A stretch of DNA of 64,000 nucleotides from Psychrobacter sp. UBA3480 (GCF_002377945.1 NZ_DFQV01000033.1:124001-188000); one strand, 5' to 3'. Shown: positions 18,278-28,813, counted from the stretch's first letter. The notes: a model not told the origin generated them from the sequence alone. Program-made: numbers and translations.

Positions 18278-18946
18278 ATGAGTCGTTCATCATTTTCCTC
18301 AGTTATGCCTAAGCTATATTTGTTGACCAACGATGATGAATTTGAGCTGTTATATCAAAAGCTAGAAGCAGCCTTATCGACAGGATTGATTGCACTATTA
18401 CAAATTCGTCGTAAGCAAGTTCTTAGTCTACCTGATGGAGCTTTGAAGCTTTTTGATGAGGCGCAAAGAATCGTTGAGTTAGCTAAAACGTATAGCGTGC
18501 CAGTTGTTATTAATGATGACGTGAAGTTGGCCGAAAAGCTTGGCGTTGGGGTACACCTTGGTCAAACAGACGGCAGTATCGGTAATGCTTTGCAATCCCT
18601 TTCACCGCATCAAATCATCGGTCGTACCTGCCATGGTGATGTAGCGCTGATTAAAGAAGCAAAAAATGATGGTGCAAGCTATGCTGCGATGGGTGCTGTA
18701 TTTACTTCTACAACTAAGCCAAATGCTAATATCATTTCGCGTCAGCAGCTTGTGGAAGGGTGTCAGCAAGGCATACCAATCTGTGTGATAGGGGGGTTAA
18801 CCGCAGAAAATGTCTCAGATTTAGTAGATTTGCCCATTGCGCTTGTGGCAGTAGTCGGGGATATCATGGATTTGCCAGCAGCAGACATAGCTCAGCGCTG
18901 TTGTGAGTGGCAGCAGGCATTTTCTAAATGGAAAATACCTACTTGA
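18278..18946 (+). CDS. thiE: Thiamine-phosphate synthase
   Basis: Couples HMP-pyrophosphate with thiazole phosphate to give thiamine phosphate. TIM-barrel signatures are LLQIRRK, VVINDDVKLA, GVHLGQTDG, IIGRTCHG, YAAMGAVFTSTTKP and PICVIGGLTAENV. Length 222 is normal. No TPP riboswitch is visible in the 87 bp upstream, and no other thi gene is adjacent. Confidence 0.93.
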   Translation: MSRSSFSSVMPKLYLLTNDDEFELLYQKLEAALSTGLIALLQIRRKQVLSLPDGALKLFDEAQRIVELAKTYSVPVVINDDVKLAEKLGVGVHLGQTDGSIGNALQSLSPHQIIGRTCHGDVALIKEAKNDGASYAAMGAVFTSTTKPNANIISRQQLVEGCQQGIPICVIGGLTAENVSDLVDLPIALVAVVGDIMDLPAADIAQRCCEWQQAFSKWKIPT

Positions 18947-19011
18947 AGTACTCTTATTAGAGAGGTTTTAGAGTAGTAATAGTCTTATAATAGAATATTA
19001 ATATGACAGCG

Positions 19012-19341
19012 CTACTCAGCGTGTTCCATACATAAGGTAGCATAGGGTAGCGCTTCTAAGCGTTGCTCTTCGATCTGTTCACCGCAGACTTCGCACTCGC
19101 CATAAGTACCATTTTCAATTCGGCTCAATGCATTTTCGACATAGATTAAGCTTTGATGCGCTTCACTCATTAAGTTTTTGCGCATGTCATTTTGACGATA
19201 GGATATGGCCTGATCTTCCCAGTGTTCATTGAGATCATCTTGCGGGTTTTGTATGTGATCTTCTATCTTATCAATCCGAGACTCGTACTCATCTTTTAAT
19301 TTTAATAGGTTTTGTTTAGCAGTGTCTAAGTTGATGCTCAT
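19012..19341 (-). CDS. DksA/TraR-type zinc-finger protein
   Basis: 109 residues. An N-terminal coiled coil (about 5-75) is followed by a zinc finger with Cys83, Cys86, Cys104 and His107 (GECEVCGEQI, LCMEHAE). The protein is shorter than DksA (about 150). RNA-polymerase-secondary-channel binding is possible but not shown; the acidic DxxDxA tip of DksA is not evident. AGGAG precedes the ATG. It is convergent with thiE. Confidence 0.82.
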   Translation of the reverse strand: MSINLDTAKQNLLKLKDEYESRIDKIEDHIQNPQDDLNEHWEDQAISYRQNDMRKNLMSEAHQSLIYVENALSRIENGTYGECEVCGEQIEEQRLEALPYATLCMEHAE

Positions 19342-19839
19342 TATTTTCTCCTAATGGATTATTTTTATTGTCAATGTTTCTATCATAAAGAGCTTGACTG
19401 CTGAGTACCACCACGAAATGTTACGGTTTATTGATTATGCTTGAAGCTAGCAACTGCAATTGTTGCAATCGAATAATGGTCTGAGAATTTAGACTAAATA
19501 TTTTAAACGTACTGAAATTTGTGTCAGGTTGCTTGTGAGACTGCGCTAGAAAACTGGTAGAATACACCGCCGCTAAATTCTGCTTACTTGATCGATCCAT
19601 CAGAGTGGTTTGATAAGTGCCAGAGCCAAGCGTTAAAAAACATTAAAAAGTAATAAAGCTGATAGTGACGATATAGCTTGGATATAAAATAGCGTATTTA
19701 TAAAGCCGGTTAGTAAGAGTGCGACGAAATAGTAGAGCGAGCTTAGCACTGAATCTGATTTATATAGAGCTGACTATAATAGTCATATCAGTAACGACAG
19801 TAATCGCAAATTAACAGATATATTGATGCATAGGAGCAG
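19342..19839. other. 500-bp region upstream of pgk
   Basis: Contains an extended -10-like TGGTAGAAT ending at 19563 and, nearer the gene, the perfect palindrome TGACTATAATAGTCA (19771-19785), which itself contains a TATAAT. Either could belong to a pgk promoter; the palindrome could be an operator. No gene or RNA was recognised. Confidence 0.4.
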
Positions 19840-19842
19840 GTG

Positions 19843-21057
19843 ATGAATTTTTTGCGTATGAGTGAGTTGAACTTAACGGATAAAGTGGTGTTGATCCGAG
19901 AAGATTTAAATGTACCTATTAAAGACGGCAAGGTCACGAGCGATGCGCGCTTGCAAGCCAGTCTTCCTACCATCAAGATGGCGCTCGAAAAAGGCGCTGC
20001 GGTAATTGTTTGCTCACATTTAGGCCGCCCAACAGAAGGCAATCCTGAAGCTGTATACTCATTAGCGCCGGTTGCTGACTATCTGACGGAAAAATTAAGC
20101 TCGCAACTATCGACGCCTGTACGTCTTAATAGTGATTATCTTACCCAAGGTGCCAATGTGAAATCTGGCGAAGTGGTTCTATTAGAAAATGTACGCTTCA
20201 ATGACGGTGAAAAGAAAAACGATGCCACGCTAGCGAAAAAGTATGCTGATTTGTGCGATGTGTTTGTGATGGACGCTTTTGGTACAGCGCACCGTGCACA
20301 GGCATCAACAGAGGGTGTTACGCAAGCGATGCGTCAAGCAGACAAAACCGTCTGTGCAGGGCCATTGTTAGCTGCTGAACTTGATGCTTTGAGCCTAGCG
20401 CTTGAAACACCAGCACAACCAATGCTTGCTATCGTTGGTGGGTCAAAAGTATCAACCAAATTAGAAGTGCTACACAGCTTGGCTGAAGTTTGCACACAGA
20501 TTATCGTTGGTGGCGGTATTGCTAATACTTTCTTAGCAGCACAAGGTCACAGTGTTGGCGCCTCATTGTACGAAGCAGACTTGCTCGATACTGCACGTGA
20601 CATTATGACCAAGACTGAAATTCTACTGCCTGAATACGTCGTAGTCGCTGATAAAAACGACATCGATTTTGCTGACTTTACTGGCTCATTGCAAAAAGCC
20701 ACTGCAACGATCAAATCAGTTGATGCTATCGGTGACAATGACATGATATTGGATATCGCACCAGAAAGCGCAAAACAGCTTGCCGATGCCATTATCAATG
20801 CAAAAACTATCTTATGGAATGGTCCAGTGGGTGTCTTTGAAGTCGATGCTTTCGGGCAAGGTACACAAATATTAGCTACTGCTGTAAAAGACAGCGATGG
20901 TTTCTCTATCGCAGGCGGCGGTGATACGTTAGCGGCTATTGATAAATATCAAGTTTCTGATGGTGTGAGCTATATGTCAACAGGTGGCGGTGCGTTTTTA
21001 GAGTTTGTTGAAGGTAAAGTACTTCCAGCAGTCGCTGCACTGCAAATAGATGCCTAA
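19843..21057 (+). CDS. pgk: Phosphoglycerate kinase
   Basis: Transfers phosphate between 1,3-bisphosphoglycerate and ADP; cytosolic. Signatures are [64 protein letters not shown] and [10 protein letters not shown]. 404 residues from the ATG at 19843. The codon before it is GTG, in frame, and both lie close to AGGAG; a third Met five codons on (MSELNLTDK) also fits the family start. fba lies 1 kb downstream with a small lipoprotein gene between. Confidence 0.97.
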   Translation: MNFLRMSELNLTDKVVLIREDLNVPIKDGKVTSDARLQASLPTIKMALEKGAAVIVCSHLGRPTEGNPEAVYSLAPVADYLTEKLSSQLSTPVRLNSDYLTQGANVKSGEVVLLENVRFNDGEKKNDATLAKKYADLCDVFVMDAFGTAHRAQASTEGVTQAMRQADKTVCAGPLLAAELDALSLALETPAQPMLAIVGGSKVSTKLEVLHSLAEVCTQIIVGGGIANTFLAAQGHSVGASLYEADLLDTARDIMTKTEILLPEYVVVADKNDIDFADFTGSLQKATATIKSVDAIGDNDMILDIAPESAKQLADAIINAKTILWNGPVGVFEVDAFGQGTQILATAVKDSDGFSIAGGGDTLAAIDKYQVSDGVSYMSTGGGAFLEFVEGKVLPAVAALQIDA

Positions 21058-21314
21058 CTAATTAACGATACTCTGTAGCTTAGTAACATTAGACGTACAA
21101 CTAACTTTAAATAACTAAGGTAGTCTGTAAAAATAATATTTTGGCTGTTGATTTGCTTGTCTTTATTGGTACAAGTAAGTGCAATAGTCATCGATTATTA
21201 TTAAGCAGTAATTATTTATTTATATACTGAAAATTATTATTGCATGTCTGATTCGCACTCTATAAAATAGCGCGACCATGTATTTTGACATGCATTATTT
21301 ACGAGAGGTTTATT

Positions 21315-21701
21315 ATGTTAAAACGTCATTTATTACTTGCTAGTGTACTTGCTGGTACCTTTGCAATCACTGCATGTAGCCAACAAACAGAAGAAAACAC
21401 TGAAGCTGCTGTTGAATCTGCTGGCGATGATGCTGCTGCAAACGCTGATGCTGCTGCCGCTGAAACAGACGCTGCTGCTGCTGAAGCTGAAGCTGCTGCT
21501 CAAGACGCTGGTACTGAAGTTGCCGAAGGCGCTGACACTGCTGGTGCAGCTGCGACAGACGCTCTAGAAAACACTGGCGATGCTATTGCTGAAGGCACTA
21601 ACACAGCGGTTGAAAATACTGCTGAAGCTGTTGCTGATGGCGCTAACGCTGTTGCTGATGGCGCAAATGATGTTGCAGTTGATGCAGAGCAACAGTACTA
21701 A
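21315..21701 (+). CDS. Alanine-rich small lipoprotein
   Basis: 128 residues. Signal LLLASVLAGTFAITAC with lipobox ITAC (Cys21). The mature part is almost only Ala, Glu, Asp, Thr, Val, Gly and Asn in loose heptad-like repeats (AEGADTA, AEGTNTA, ADGANAV), reminiscent of small alanine-rich outer-membrane lipoproteins or LEA-like helical proteins. The DNA is rich in GCT/GCTG repeats. The start at 21315 has GAGAGG upstream; an earlier in-frame ATG at 21285 would precede the signal peptide with an unlikely extension. Function unknown. It ends with a terminator and so is probably monocistronic. Confidence 0.82.
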   Translation: MLKRHLLLASVLAGTFAITACSQQTEENTEAAVESAGDDAAANADAAAAETDAAAAEAEAAAQDAGTEVAEGADTAGAAATDALENTGDAIAEGTNTAVENTAEAVADGANAVADGANDVAVDAEQQY

Positions 21702-21817
21702 GCTACGCGATAACTAAGCACTATAATGACTGATTTGCTGGGATGCTATTGATTGATAGATAATCATCGGTAAATAATATCTAAAAAGAGTCATTGCTTT
21801 ATAAGCCTCAAAATACT

Positions 21818-21847
21818 AAAAAAGCCTTGGTGATTGCCAAGGCTTTT
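21818..21847 (+). terminator. Terminator after the Ala-rich lipoprotein
   Basis: AAAAAAGCCTTGG pairs with CCAAGGCTTTTT around a 6-nt loop. Confidence 0.9.
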
Positions 21848-21966
21848 TGCGTTATATGTCATTGTGGCAGTTTATAAAGTGACAGTTTATAAAAGTTAAA
21901 TTGATATTAAGAGACGGTATAGACTGACAAATAGTCGGTCAACCGCTACGAAGACAGAACAATTTT

Positions 21967-21975
21967 TGCTATAAT
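21967..21975 (+). promoter_or_regulatory. Extended -10 promoter candidate for fba
   Basis: TGCTATAAT (TGn plus a perfect -10) without a good -35. It predicts a leader of about 130 nt before fba. The rest of the 410-bp gap around it shows only the previous terminator. Confidence 0.45.
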
Positions 21976-22114
21976 CACCGCGTGGTAATCATATCCAATA
22001 TCATTCAGACTTTCACTAGCCTATATACGGTCAGTATGGTCGAATATACAGTGAAATGATTGCTATTAAGCTGTTTTTTAAAATACTATTCAAAATCCAA
22101 TCAGAGAGCGTCTT

Positions 22115-23152
22115 ATGGCCCTAATATCCTTACGTCAACTTCTAGATCATGCCGCTGAACACAGCTATGGTGTTCCTGCCTTTAACGTCAATAACTTAGA
22201 GCAAATGCGTGCAATCATGATGGCTGCGGATGCTTGTGATTCACCTGTTATTGTCCAAGCCAGTGCAGGCGCACGTAACTATGCAGGGTCAGCATTTTTG
22301 CGTCATTTGATTATCGCTGCGATCGAAGAATGGCCACATATTCCAGTGGTAATGCATCAAGATCACGGTATGTCACCAGCTATTTGCCAACGCTCAATCC
22401 AATTAGGTTTCTCATCAGTGATGATGGACGGCTCACTTGGTGAAGATGGCAAAACGCCAATGGATTATGACTACAATGCTAGCGTCACGCGCGAAGTTGT
22501 TAAGATGGCTCATGCTTGCGGCGTCTCTGTAGAGGGCGAAATCGGTTGCCTAGGTAGTCTTGAAACTGGTATGGCTGGCGAAGAAGATGGCTCTGGCGCT
22601 GAAGGTGTGCTAGATCATGAGCAACTATTGACCAGTGCTGATGAAGCTGAGCAGTTTGTAAAAGATACCAATGTCGATGCGTTAGCGATTGCTATCGGTA
22701 CTAGCCATGGTGCCTATAAGTTCACACGTCCACCGACAGGCGATATCTTATCTATTGAGCGTGTAAAAGAGATTCATGCCCGTATTCCTAATACCCACCT
22801 TGTCATGCACGGTTCTTCATCAGTGCCACAAGAATGGCTAAAAGTTATTAATGAAAATGGCGGTGATATCGGCGAAACTTATGGCGTGCCAGTTGAACAA
22901 ATTGTTGAAGCGATCAAACATGGTGTGCGTAAAGTAAATATCGATACGGATTTACGTCTGGCATCAACTGGTGCTATCCGCGAATTCCTTGCGAAAAATC
23001 CAAGTGAATTTGATCCACGCAAGTACTTCAAAGCGTCTATGGTAGCGATGTCAGATATCTGTACCAATCGTTTTGAAGCGTTCGGCTCTGCAGGTCAAGC
23101 ACATAAAATTCGTCCAACCAGTCTTGAAGGTATGGTAAATTTTTACCAATAA
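22115..23152 (+). CDS. fba: Class II fructose-bisphosphate aldolase
   Basis: Zn-dependent aldolase interconverting fructose-1,6-bisphosphate with two triose phosphates. Signatures are [24 protein letters not shown] (zinc His and catalytic Asp), [41 protein letters not shown] and [12 protein letters not shown]. Length 345 and these motifs fit the class IIB / Calvin-cycle subtype. With pgk upstream it forms a loose triose-phosphate neighbourhood, likely used for gluconeogenesis in an organism that grows on organic acids (inference). Confidence 0.96.
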   Translation: MALISLRQLLDHAAEHSYGVPAFNVNNLEQMRAIMMAADACDSPVIVQASAGARNYAGSAFLRHLIIAAIEEWPHIPVVMHQDHGMSPAICQRSIQLGFSSVMMDGSLGEDGKTPMDYDYNASVTREVVKMAHACGVSVEGEIGCLGSLETGMAGEEDGSGAEGVLDHEQLLTSADEAEQFVKDTNVDALAIAIGTSHGAYKFTRPPTGDILSIERVKEIHARIPNTHLVMHGSSSVPQEWLKVINENGGDIGETYGVPVEQIVEAIKHGVRKVNIDTDLRLASTGAIREFLAKNPSEFDPRKYFKASMVAMSDICTNRFEAFGSAGQAHKIRPTSLEGMVNFYQ

Positions 23153-23230
23153 GACTGTGTTGTAGAACGTAGTTGTTAATCATGAAGTAGCAGCTGATTT
23201 TATAATATTTTACATAAGAGGTCGTAAATA

Positions 23231-23851
23231 ATGATTGGATTGATTACCGGACAGGTGCAGTACTTGATGGCACCGACTGCTTGTATCATGACGACCTCTG
23301 GTGTGGGTTATGATATCGAACTGCCATTGCCTTCATTTTGCCAGTTACAGCTTAACGAACAAGCCAGCATTTGGACACATTTCCATGTTCGCGAAGATGC
23401 ACAGTTACTCTACGGCTTCATCGATCGAAAAGAACGCGATGTCTTTCGCCAATTAATTAAAATTAACGGGGTTGGTGCAAAAATGGCCTTGGCTATGCTG
23501 TCTGCAATGTCAGCAGCTGAGTTAAAAATGCATGTTGAGCAAGAGTCGGAGATGGCATTAACTCGTATCCCAGGTATCGGTAAAAAGACAGCGCAACGTT
23601 TATTGATTGAGCTAAAAGACAAGTTAAAGAATATCGACGTTGATAGTGGCTCGTTTGAATTGACACCTCAGGAAACTACGATTTCTCACGAAGGCAGTAT
23701 CATCGCTGAAGTGGAAGGCGCGTTGATTAGCTTGGGCTACAAAGAAAAAGAAGCTCAGCTGGCGATTAAAGCTGCTAAGAGTAAAGGAGATACTTTTGCT
23801 GATACTCAAGGTCTGTTAAAAGCTACTTTACAGCAACTATCTGGCTTTTAA
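23231..23851 (+). CDS. ruvA: Holliday junction branch migration protein RuvA
   Basis: DNA-binding subunit of the RuvAB branch migration motor. The OB-fold N-terminus begins MIGLITGQV, the HhH motifs are in INGVGAKMALAML and IPGIGKKTAQRLLIELKDK, and the RuvB-binding C-terminal domain ends the protein (ALISLGYKEKEAQLAI). 206 residues, normal length. AAGAGG lies upstream of the ATG. ruvB follows 160 bp on, with a hairpin between. Confidence 0.96.
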   Translation: MIGLITGQVQYLMAPTACIMTTSGVGYDIELPLPSFCQLQLNEQASIWTHFHVREDAQLLYGFIDRKERDVFRQLIKINGVGAKMALAMLSAMSAAELKMHVEQESEMALTRIPGIGKKTAQRLLIELKDKLKNIDVDSGSFELTPQETTISHEGSIIAEVEGALISLGYKEKEAQLAIKAAKSKGDTFADTQGLLKATLQQLSGF

Positions 23852-23901
23852 TTCATATTAACTAGCCGTCTATCGATGACAACCACATAATGTATTAAAT
23901 T

Positions 23902-23935
23902 AATAAGCGACATTAAATGTCGCTTATTTTCGTTT
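23902..23935 (+). terminator. Hairpin between ruvA and ruvB (terminator or attenuator)
   Basis: AATAAGCGACATT pairs with AATGTCGCTTATT with almost no loop (AA shared), followed by TTCGTTTT. It may reduce read-through into ruvB. Confidence 0.65.
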
Positions 23936-24014
23936 TAGTACTCGCTCAATGAGGTTTTGCATGACTTATGCGCAGCGTTTGGTTATGCTATTTGTTAACT
24001 AATTTTTTAATACA

Positions 24015-25010
24015 ATGATAAATTCTATGACGCAAGATCGTTTAATTAATCCGCTAGAAGGCGCAAGTGATGCTCCTGATGCCAATATCCGACCAGCATT
24101 ATTGGCCGAGTATATTGGTCAGCCGGTGGTACGTGAGCAGATGGAAGTGTTCATCGGTGCTGCTCGTGGCCGTGACGAAGCGCTAGATCACACACTTATA
24201 TTTGGTCCACCGGGTCTGGGCAAGACGACCCTCGCCAATATTATCGCTCGTGAAATGGGTGGTAATTTACGTTCTACTTCAGGGCCTGTGCTTGAGCGCC
24301 CAGGAGATTTGGCGGCCATGCTGACTAATCTAGAAGCGGGTGACGTACTATTTATTGATGAAATTCACCGTCTAAGCTCGGTCATTGAAGAGATACTTTA
24401 TCCAGCGATGGAAGATTTCCAATTAGATATTATGATTGGTGAAGGGCCTGCTGCGCGTTCTATCAAGCTTGATTTGCCACCGTTTACCTTGGTAGCAGCA
24501 ACGACGAGAGCAGGACTGTTAACCTCACCACTACGTGACCGTTTTGGGATTGTACAGCGCCTTGAGTTTTACAACATTGCTGATCTAACGACGATTGTCA
24601 GTCGCGCAGCACGTCTAATGCGCGTACCAATGAGTGAAGATGGCGCTGTAGAGATTGCGCGCCGTGCACGTGGTACACCAAGGATTGCTAACCGCCTATT
24701 ACGCCGCGTGCGTGACTATGCCGAGGTAAGAGGCGATGGTAGTATTAATGGCGCGATTGCAGGTAGTGCGTTAGATATGTTGGCAGTGGATAGACGCGGT
24801 CTTGATCATTTAGACAGACGCTATATCGAAATATTGCATGAGCGCTTTGATGGTGGTCCTGCTGGTGTTGAAGCAGTGGCAGCAGCGATGGCTGAAGACC
24901 GGGGTACACTTGAGGACGTAATTGAGCCGTATCTGATTCAACAAGGTTATGTGCTGCGTACTGCTCGTGGCCGCGTACTGACACAGATGGCAATCGACCA
25001 GATGTTATAG
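24015..25010 (+). CDS. ruvB: Holliday junction helicase motor RuvB
   Basis: AAA+ hexameric ATPase that drives branch migration with RuvA. Signatures are [11 protein letters not shown], Walker [12 protein letters not shown], Walker [11 protein letters not shown], sensor [16 protein letters not shown] and arginine-rich [16 protein letters not shown]; the C-terminal winged helix ends in RTARGRVLT. 331 residues from 24015; the Met at 24027 (MTQDRLINP) is equally likely, and neither has a clear ribosome site. Confidence 0.96.
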   Translation: MINSMTQDRLINPLEGASDAPDANIRPALLAEYIGQPVVREQMEVFIGAARGRDEALDHTLIFGPPGLGKTTLANIIAREMGGNLRSTSGPVLERPGDLAAMLTNLEAGDVLFIDEIHRLSSVIEEILYPAMEDFQLDIMIGEGPAARSIKLDLPPFTLVAATTRAGLLTSPLRDRFGIVQRLEFYNIADLTTIVSRAARLMRVPMSEDGAVEIARRARGTPRIANRLLRRVRDYAEVRGDGSINGAIAGSALDMLAVDRRGLDHLDRRYIEILHERFDGGPAGVEAVAAAMAEDRGTLEDVIEPYLIQQGYVLRTARGRVLTQMAIDQML

Positions 25011-25019
25011 TATTCAATA

Positions 25020-25064
25020 TAAAAAATGCGCCTGCTTTTGATGAGAAGTAGGCGCATTTTTTGT
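25020..25064. terminator. Bidirectional terminator between ruvB and ubiB
   Basis: AAAAAATGCGCCT pairs with AGGCGCATTTTTT; the inner bases CTGCTTTTGATGAGAAGTAG extend the stem partly. It serves both convergent genes. Confidence 0.87.
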
Positions 25065-25122
25065 TTAAGTCTAAAATTGTGAAAAATTTTCTGAACTGAT
25101 TGGTTAAAAATAAATCTGATTT

Positions 25123-26805
25123 CTAAGCTAAAATTCGCCAAACAACTACCAAGACAGCCAGTATATAAAATATAGGTGATAGCCAGCCGATGACTTGCGT
25201 AGCGATAGCGATAAAAATAGCAAACCCTGCAAGTGCCAACCAATCGCGGCGACGGTCATTTAACATGTCAGCACGAATTTGCTGTATTTCACGTAGTTGA
25301 CTGTCTTGTCGAGAGCCCTGTGAGGCAAGGCTCTGTAGTCCTTGATCTAATAGTTTAGGAATATCAGTAGTAGACAGGAGTATTTCAGGAAGTTGTTGGC
25401 GCAGTTGCTGTAGATTACGCATAGGATCTAACTGCTCTTTAATCCAACTGCTTAGAATTGGCTTGGCAAGTGACCAAATGTCTAGATCAGGATATAAATC
25501 ACGACCGAGTCCTTCCACATGGACCAAGGTTTTTAGCAAAAGCATCAGCTGCGGCGGGATACTCATATGATGTCTACGCGCAATGTCCAAAATCTGCATC
25601 AGTACGCCAGCAAAGTCGATATCATCGATTGACTTTTGTAGCATAGGGCCGACGGTACGTTTCATATCACGCATCAGGGCATGCTTATCAGCATTTGGTG
25701 GTATCCAACCTGCACGACTGACGATATCAACTACAGCGATAAAGTTATTGTTCATTACGGCAAGTAACATCCGCGCCACGATGAGCTGATCGTCTTTTGA
25801 TAAAGTGCCCATGATGGCGCAATCAAGCCCGATATAACGTGGCTCATGACCTAAATCAACTGCTACCATACCTGCATGTAAGGTTTGCACAGGTGGTGTC
25901 TCTACAAATACATTGCCTGGATGCATATCAGCATGAAAAAAGTTATCACGGAAGACTTGGGTAAAAAATATCGTTAGGCCTTTTTCTGCAAGCGCTGCAC
26001 GGTCATAACCTAACTGATCAAACATTTCAACTTGTGAGATAGGGACGCCTTGGATACGCTCCATAACCATCACGTTTTTTGCAGCGTCATAAACTTCAGG
26101 CACATACATCAGTGCTGAACCCAAGAAGTTGTTGCGCATTTGAGTAGTATTATCAGCCTCAAGCGTTAAATCTAGCTCGTTGAGCATGACTTGCCGATAG
26201 TCTTCGACAATATCAATAATATGAATGGCACGTGCCGCTTCAATACGAGCAGATGCCCAACTTGCCAATTCCCGCAGTAGTTCAAAGTCAGAGACAATCA
26301 CAGTGCGAATATCGGGGCGAACCACTTTTACCACGACTTCACGGCCATCATGTAGGGCAGCCGTGTGAACTTGGGCAATAGAAGCGGCCGCTAACGGTTT
26401 GATATCGAATCGTGCAAACAAGGTCTCAATAGACTGGCCAAGACCATGTTTAGGATGTTGAATTTGGGCGACAGCAATATCAGCATCAAAAGGCTTCACT
26501 TTGTCTTGCAACTGAATCAATTGAGCGATAATCTCAGGCGGTACCAAGTCGCGACGCGTTGAGAGTAACTGGCCAAGTTTCAAAAACAGCGTACCCATAT
26601 CTTCAAGCGCATACTTAATCGCATTTGGTTGGTGCTTTTTACCCCATGCTGCTGGGTGCATGCGAATTAATCGCGCCAAAGGTTGCAGTTGCGGTGCTTC
26701 TTCGATAGAAAAATGGGTATCAAGGCGATACATTGCGGCGATACGCCAAAGCTCAAGTAGACGAGCGCGGTGCGATAATAGCATGAGGTTAGGTACTCTA
26801 AACAA
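25123..26805 (-). CDS. ubiB: Ubiquinone biosynthesis protein UbiB (ABC1-type kinase-like)
   Basis: Atypical kinase/ATPase needed for ubiquinone synthesis. The family signature LGTLFLKLGQLLSTRRDLVP (KxGQ) is near residue 75; then AAASIAQVH, VVVKVVRP, HADMHPGNVFV and DLGHEPRYIGLDCAIMG (in place of the DFG region). Two hydrophobic segments end the protein (LALAGFAIFIAIATQVIGWL and FYILAVLVVVWRIL), anchoring it in the membrane. Length 560 is normal. Last of the ubiE-ubiJ-ubiB run, 81 bp after ubiJ. Confidence 0.95.
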   Translation of the reverse strand: MFRVPNLMLLSHRARLLELWRIAAMYRLDTHFSIEEAPQLQPLARLIRMHPAAWGKKHQPNAIKYALEDMGTLFLKLGQLLSTRRDLVPPEIIAQLIQLQDKVKPFDADIAVAQIQHPKHGLGQSIETLFARFDIKPLAAASIAQVHTAALHDGREVVVKVVRPDIRTVIVSDFELLRELASWASARIEAARAIHIIDIVEDYRQVMLNELDLTLEADNTTQMRNNFLGSALMYVPEVYDAAKNVMVMERIQGVPISQVEMFDQLGYDRAALAEKGLTIFFTQVFRDNFFHADMHPGNVFVETPPVQTLHAGMVAVDLGHEPRYIGLDCAIMGTLSKDDQLIVARMLLAVMNNNFIAVVDIVSRAGWIPPNADKHALMRDMKRTVGPMLQKSIDDIDFAGVLMQILDIARRHHMSIPPQLMLLLKTLVHVEGLGRDLYPDLDIWSLAKPILSSWIKEQLDPMRNLQQLRQQLPEILLSTTDIPKLLDQGLQSLASQGSRQDSQLREIQQIRADMLNDRRRDWLALAGFAIFIAIATQVIGWLSPIFYILAVLVVVWRILA

Positions 26806-26886
26806 AGACGAAAATGGGGTAGGCGTTGTGCTTAATCATAAATAGTGCCATCGGTAATAGCGTTCATTTATGATTGAGACAATCGG

Positions 26887-27591
26887 CTATTGATGAAACG
26901 AGTTGTTAAGAAACTGAGCTTGCTCTTCTTTGATAGCAGCAAGTTTGGCTTCTTCTCGTTCGACGTCAGCACGTAATTTTAACAATAGCTGCTTAAGATC
27001 ATTTGCTTCAGCCACCTCGATAGGGTCAGGTGTGCTATTGCCAGCTACTTCATTGGCCCAATCACTGACGTCATCAAAAGCACGTCTGGCACTATGACGC
27101 CAGCTACCTTTAAGCTGAGAGATAAGAAGGTGTAACTGGCTAGCCATTGGTTTACCAATAAATGGTTCAAGCTGTCCAGCCACGTCAGGATCAAATCCTG
27201 CAACCAGTTGTTTGAGCTGCATTAGCACTTTGTAATCGCCAGCGATTGGCAGGTTACCTTCCGCACCGCGCATTAGATTGAGTAGTTGAGCGGCATTGTC
27301 TACGGTGATGGTACAGTCCGGACGACTGTGACCAAAACGTGCGCGCTCCATGCCGGCTCTTTGGCGCTCATTCATCTGGCCACTTAGCTCAAATACGCTC
27401 TCTGTCGTGACTGGCTCAAAGCGCAAACGCTCATGAGTGAACAAGATATCTAAATGAATCTCCGGCATTCCCATATTAAGACGTAACACCTTACCTGCAA
27501 GGGGCGCTAAACCTGCTTTGGTAATCTCATCACTAGCAATGGCAATGTTAATTAGCTTTTCGGCACCAGCTAATAGAAGGACAGTCAGCAT
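26887..27591 (-). CDS. ubiJ: Ubiquinone biosynthesis accessory factor UbiJ (SCP2-like)
   Basis: 234 residues. The N-terminal SCP2-like lipid-binding domain (about 1-110; DCTITVDNAAQLLNLMRG in the family pattern) is followed by a UbiJ-type C-terminal helical region ending in a coiled coil (LLLKLRADVEREEAKLAAI). UbiJ binds ubiquinone intermediates and organises the Ubi complex. Placement between ubiE and ubiB is the classic proteobacterial order and decides the call. Confidence 0.9.
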   Translation of the reverse strand: MLTVLLLAGAEKLINIAIASDEITKAGLAPLAGKVLRLNMGMPEIHLDILFTHERLRFEPVTTESVFELSGQMNERQRAGMERARFGHSRPDCTITVDNAAQLLNLMRGAEGNLPIAGDYKVLMQLKQLVAGFDPDVAGQLEPFIGKPMASQLHLLISQLKGSWRHSARRAFDDVSDWANEVAGNSTPDPIEVAEANDLKQLLLKLRADVEREEAKLAAIKEEQAQFLNNSFHQ

Positions 27592-27709
27592 AAGGCTCTC
27601 GCATCGTTAAGTGAGCGCCTTCGCATTAGCTGCATCAGCGCATCGTGTGTTCGTGTTAGGTTCAATAAGGTCTGTTAAACGTAATAGTATTGCAAATCGT
27701 ACTCTATCG

Positions 27710-28813
27710 TTACGCTTTAAAGCCGCGATGGACAGCCACGATACCAGCAGTCAAGTTATGATAATCGCAGTTTTCAAACCCAGCTTGTTGCATCATCTGC
27801 TTGAGTGTCTGCTGATCAGGATGCATACGAATTGACTCAGCTAAGTACTGATAACTTTCAGCGTCATTAGCAATCAGCTTACCCATTACTGGCAATGCAG
27901 TAAATGAATACAAATCATAGGCTTTAGATAGTGGCTCAAATACTGGCTTGGAGAATTCCAAAATCAATAGACGACCACCTGGCTTTAGGACGCGATACAT
28001 AGACTTTAACGCGGCATCTTTGTCTGTGACGTTACGCAAACCAAAGCTAATGGTCACCAAATCAAAGCTTTCGTCATCAAAAGGGGCCAACGTCTCAGCA
28101 TTAGCTAATACAAAATCGACGTTATTACAGCCTGCATTAATTAGGCGCTCACGGCCCACTTCTAACATCGCAGCATTAATATCAGATAGTACCACGTGGC
28201 CATTTCTACCGACTTCACGGCTAAATACTTTGGCCAAATCGCCCGTACCACCAGCGATATCAAGGACATGTTGACCAGCGCGCACGCCTGATAGACTAAT
28301 CGCATAGCGCTTCCACAGACGATGAATACCAAATGACATCAAGTCATTCATGATGTCGTATTTTTTGGCAACAGAAGTGAATACGTCAGCCACACGTGCT
28401 TGTTTTTCTGCTTTATTGACGGTCTTATAACCAAAATGCGTCTGCTCGTTGCCGTCTGTTTCAGGCGTGTGCGGATTATTGATATCATCACGCTGATTGA
28501 ATAGCGTTTGTTTTATGGTTTGCTCTGAAGGGTTTGTGCGAGTCGTTTTGTCGTTGTTTGGCATAGTAGTTTGTTGGCCTTGCGGCGTTCCAGTTGGTAG
28601 ATCTTGAACTTTAGTAAAGTCGCTATTGTCGTCATTAGCAACGCTATTATTCTTGATCGGCACGACATTGGTTGTTTGGTTGCGTAATATCTGCGCGCTA
28701 ATCTGCTGATTATGAGCAATACTGTCTTTTACCAGTTTGTCTTGCAAATGACCATTGGTCGTTGTGGCTTGATTAGAAGGAGCGCTGCTATCTTTTGAAT
28801 TATCAGTCATCAT
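27710..28813 (-). CDS. ubiE: Ubiquinone/menaquinone C-methyltransferase UbiE with long N-terminal tail
   Basis: SAM-dependent C-methylation of demethyl-quinones. From about residue 120 the sequence is a standard Ubi[49 protein letters not shown] (SAM motif I), SFGLRNVTD and [17 protein letters not shown]. The first about 115 residues are Asn/Thr/Gln/Asp-rich and look disordered, making the protein 367 long against about 250. An internal start near the core is possible, but the tail has continuous coding sequence and no internal ribosome site stood out. First of the ubiEJB set. Confidence 0.93.
   Translation of the reverse strand: MMTDNSKDSSAPSNQATTTNGHLQDKLVKDSIAHNQQISAQILRNQTTNVVPIKNNSVANDDNSDFTKVQDLPTGTPQGQQTTMPNNDKTTRTNPSEQTIKQTLFNQRDDINNPHTPETDGNEQTHFGYKTVNKAEKQARVADVFTSVAKKYDIMNDLMSFGIHRLWKRYAISLSGVRAGQHVLDIAGGTGDLAKVFSREVGRNGHVVLSDINAAMLEVGRERLINAGCNNVDFVLANAETLAPFDDESFDLVTISFGLRNVTDKDAALKSMYRVLKPGGRLLILEFSKPVFEPLSKAYDLYSFTALPVMGKLIANDAESYQYLAESIRMHPDQQTLKQMMQQAGFENCDYHNLTAGIVAVHRGFKA

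Noticed and set aside
18190..18278. TPP riboswitch before thiE
   Set aside because: The 87-bp gap is mostly the pbpG terminator and has no THI-box motif.
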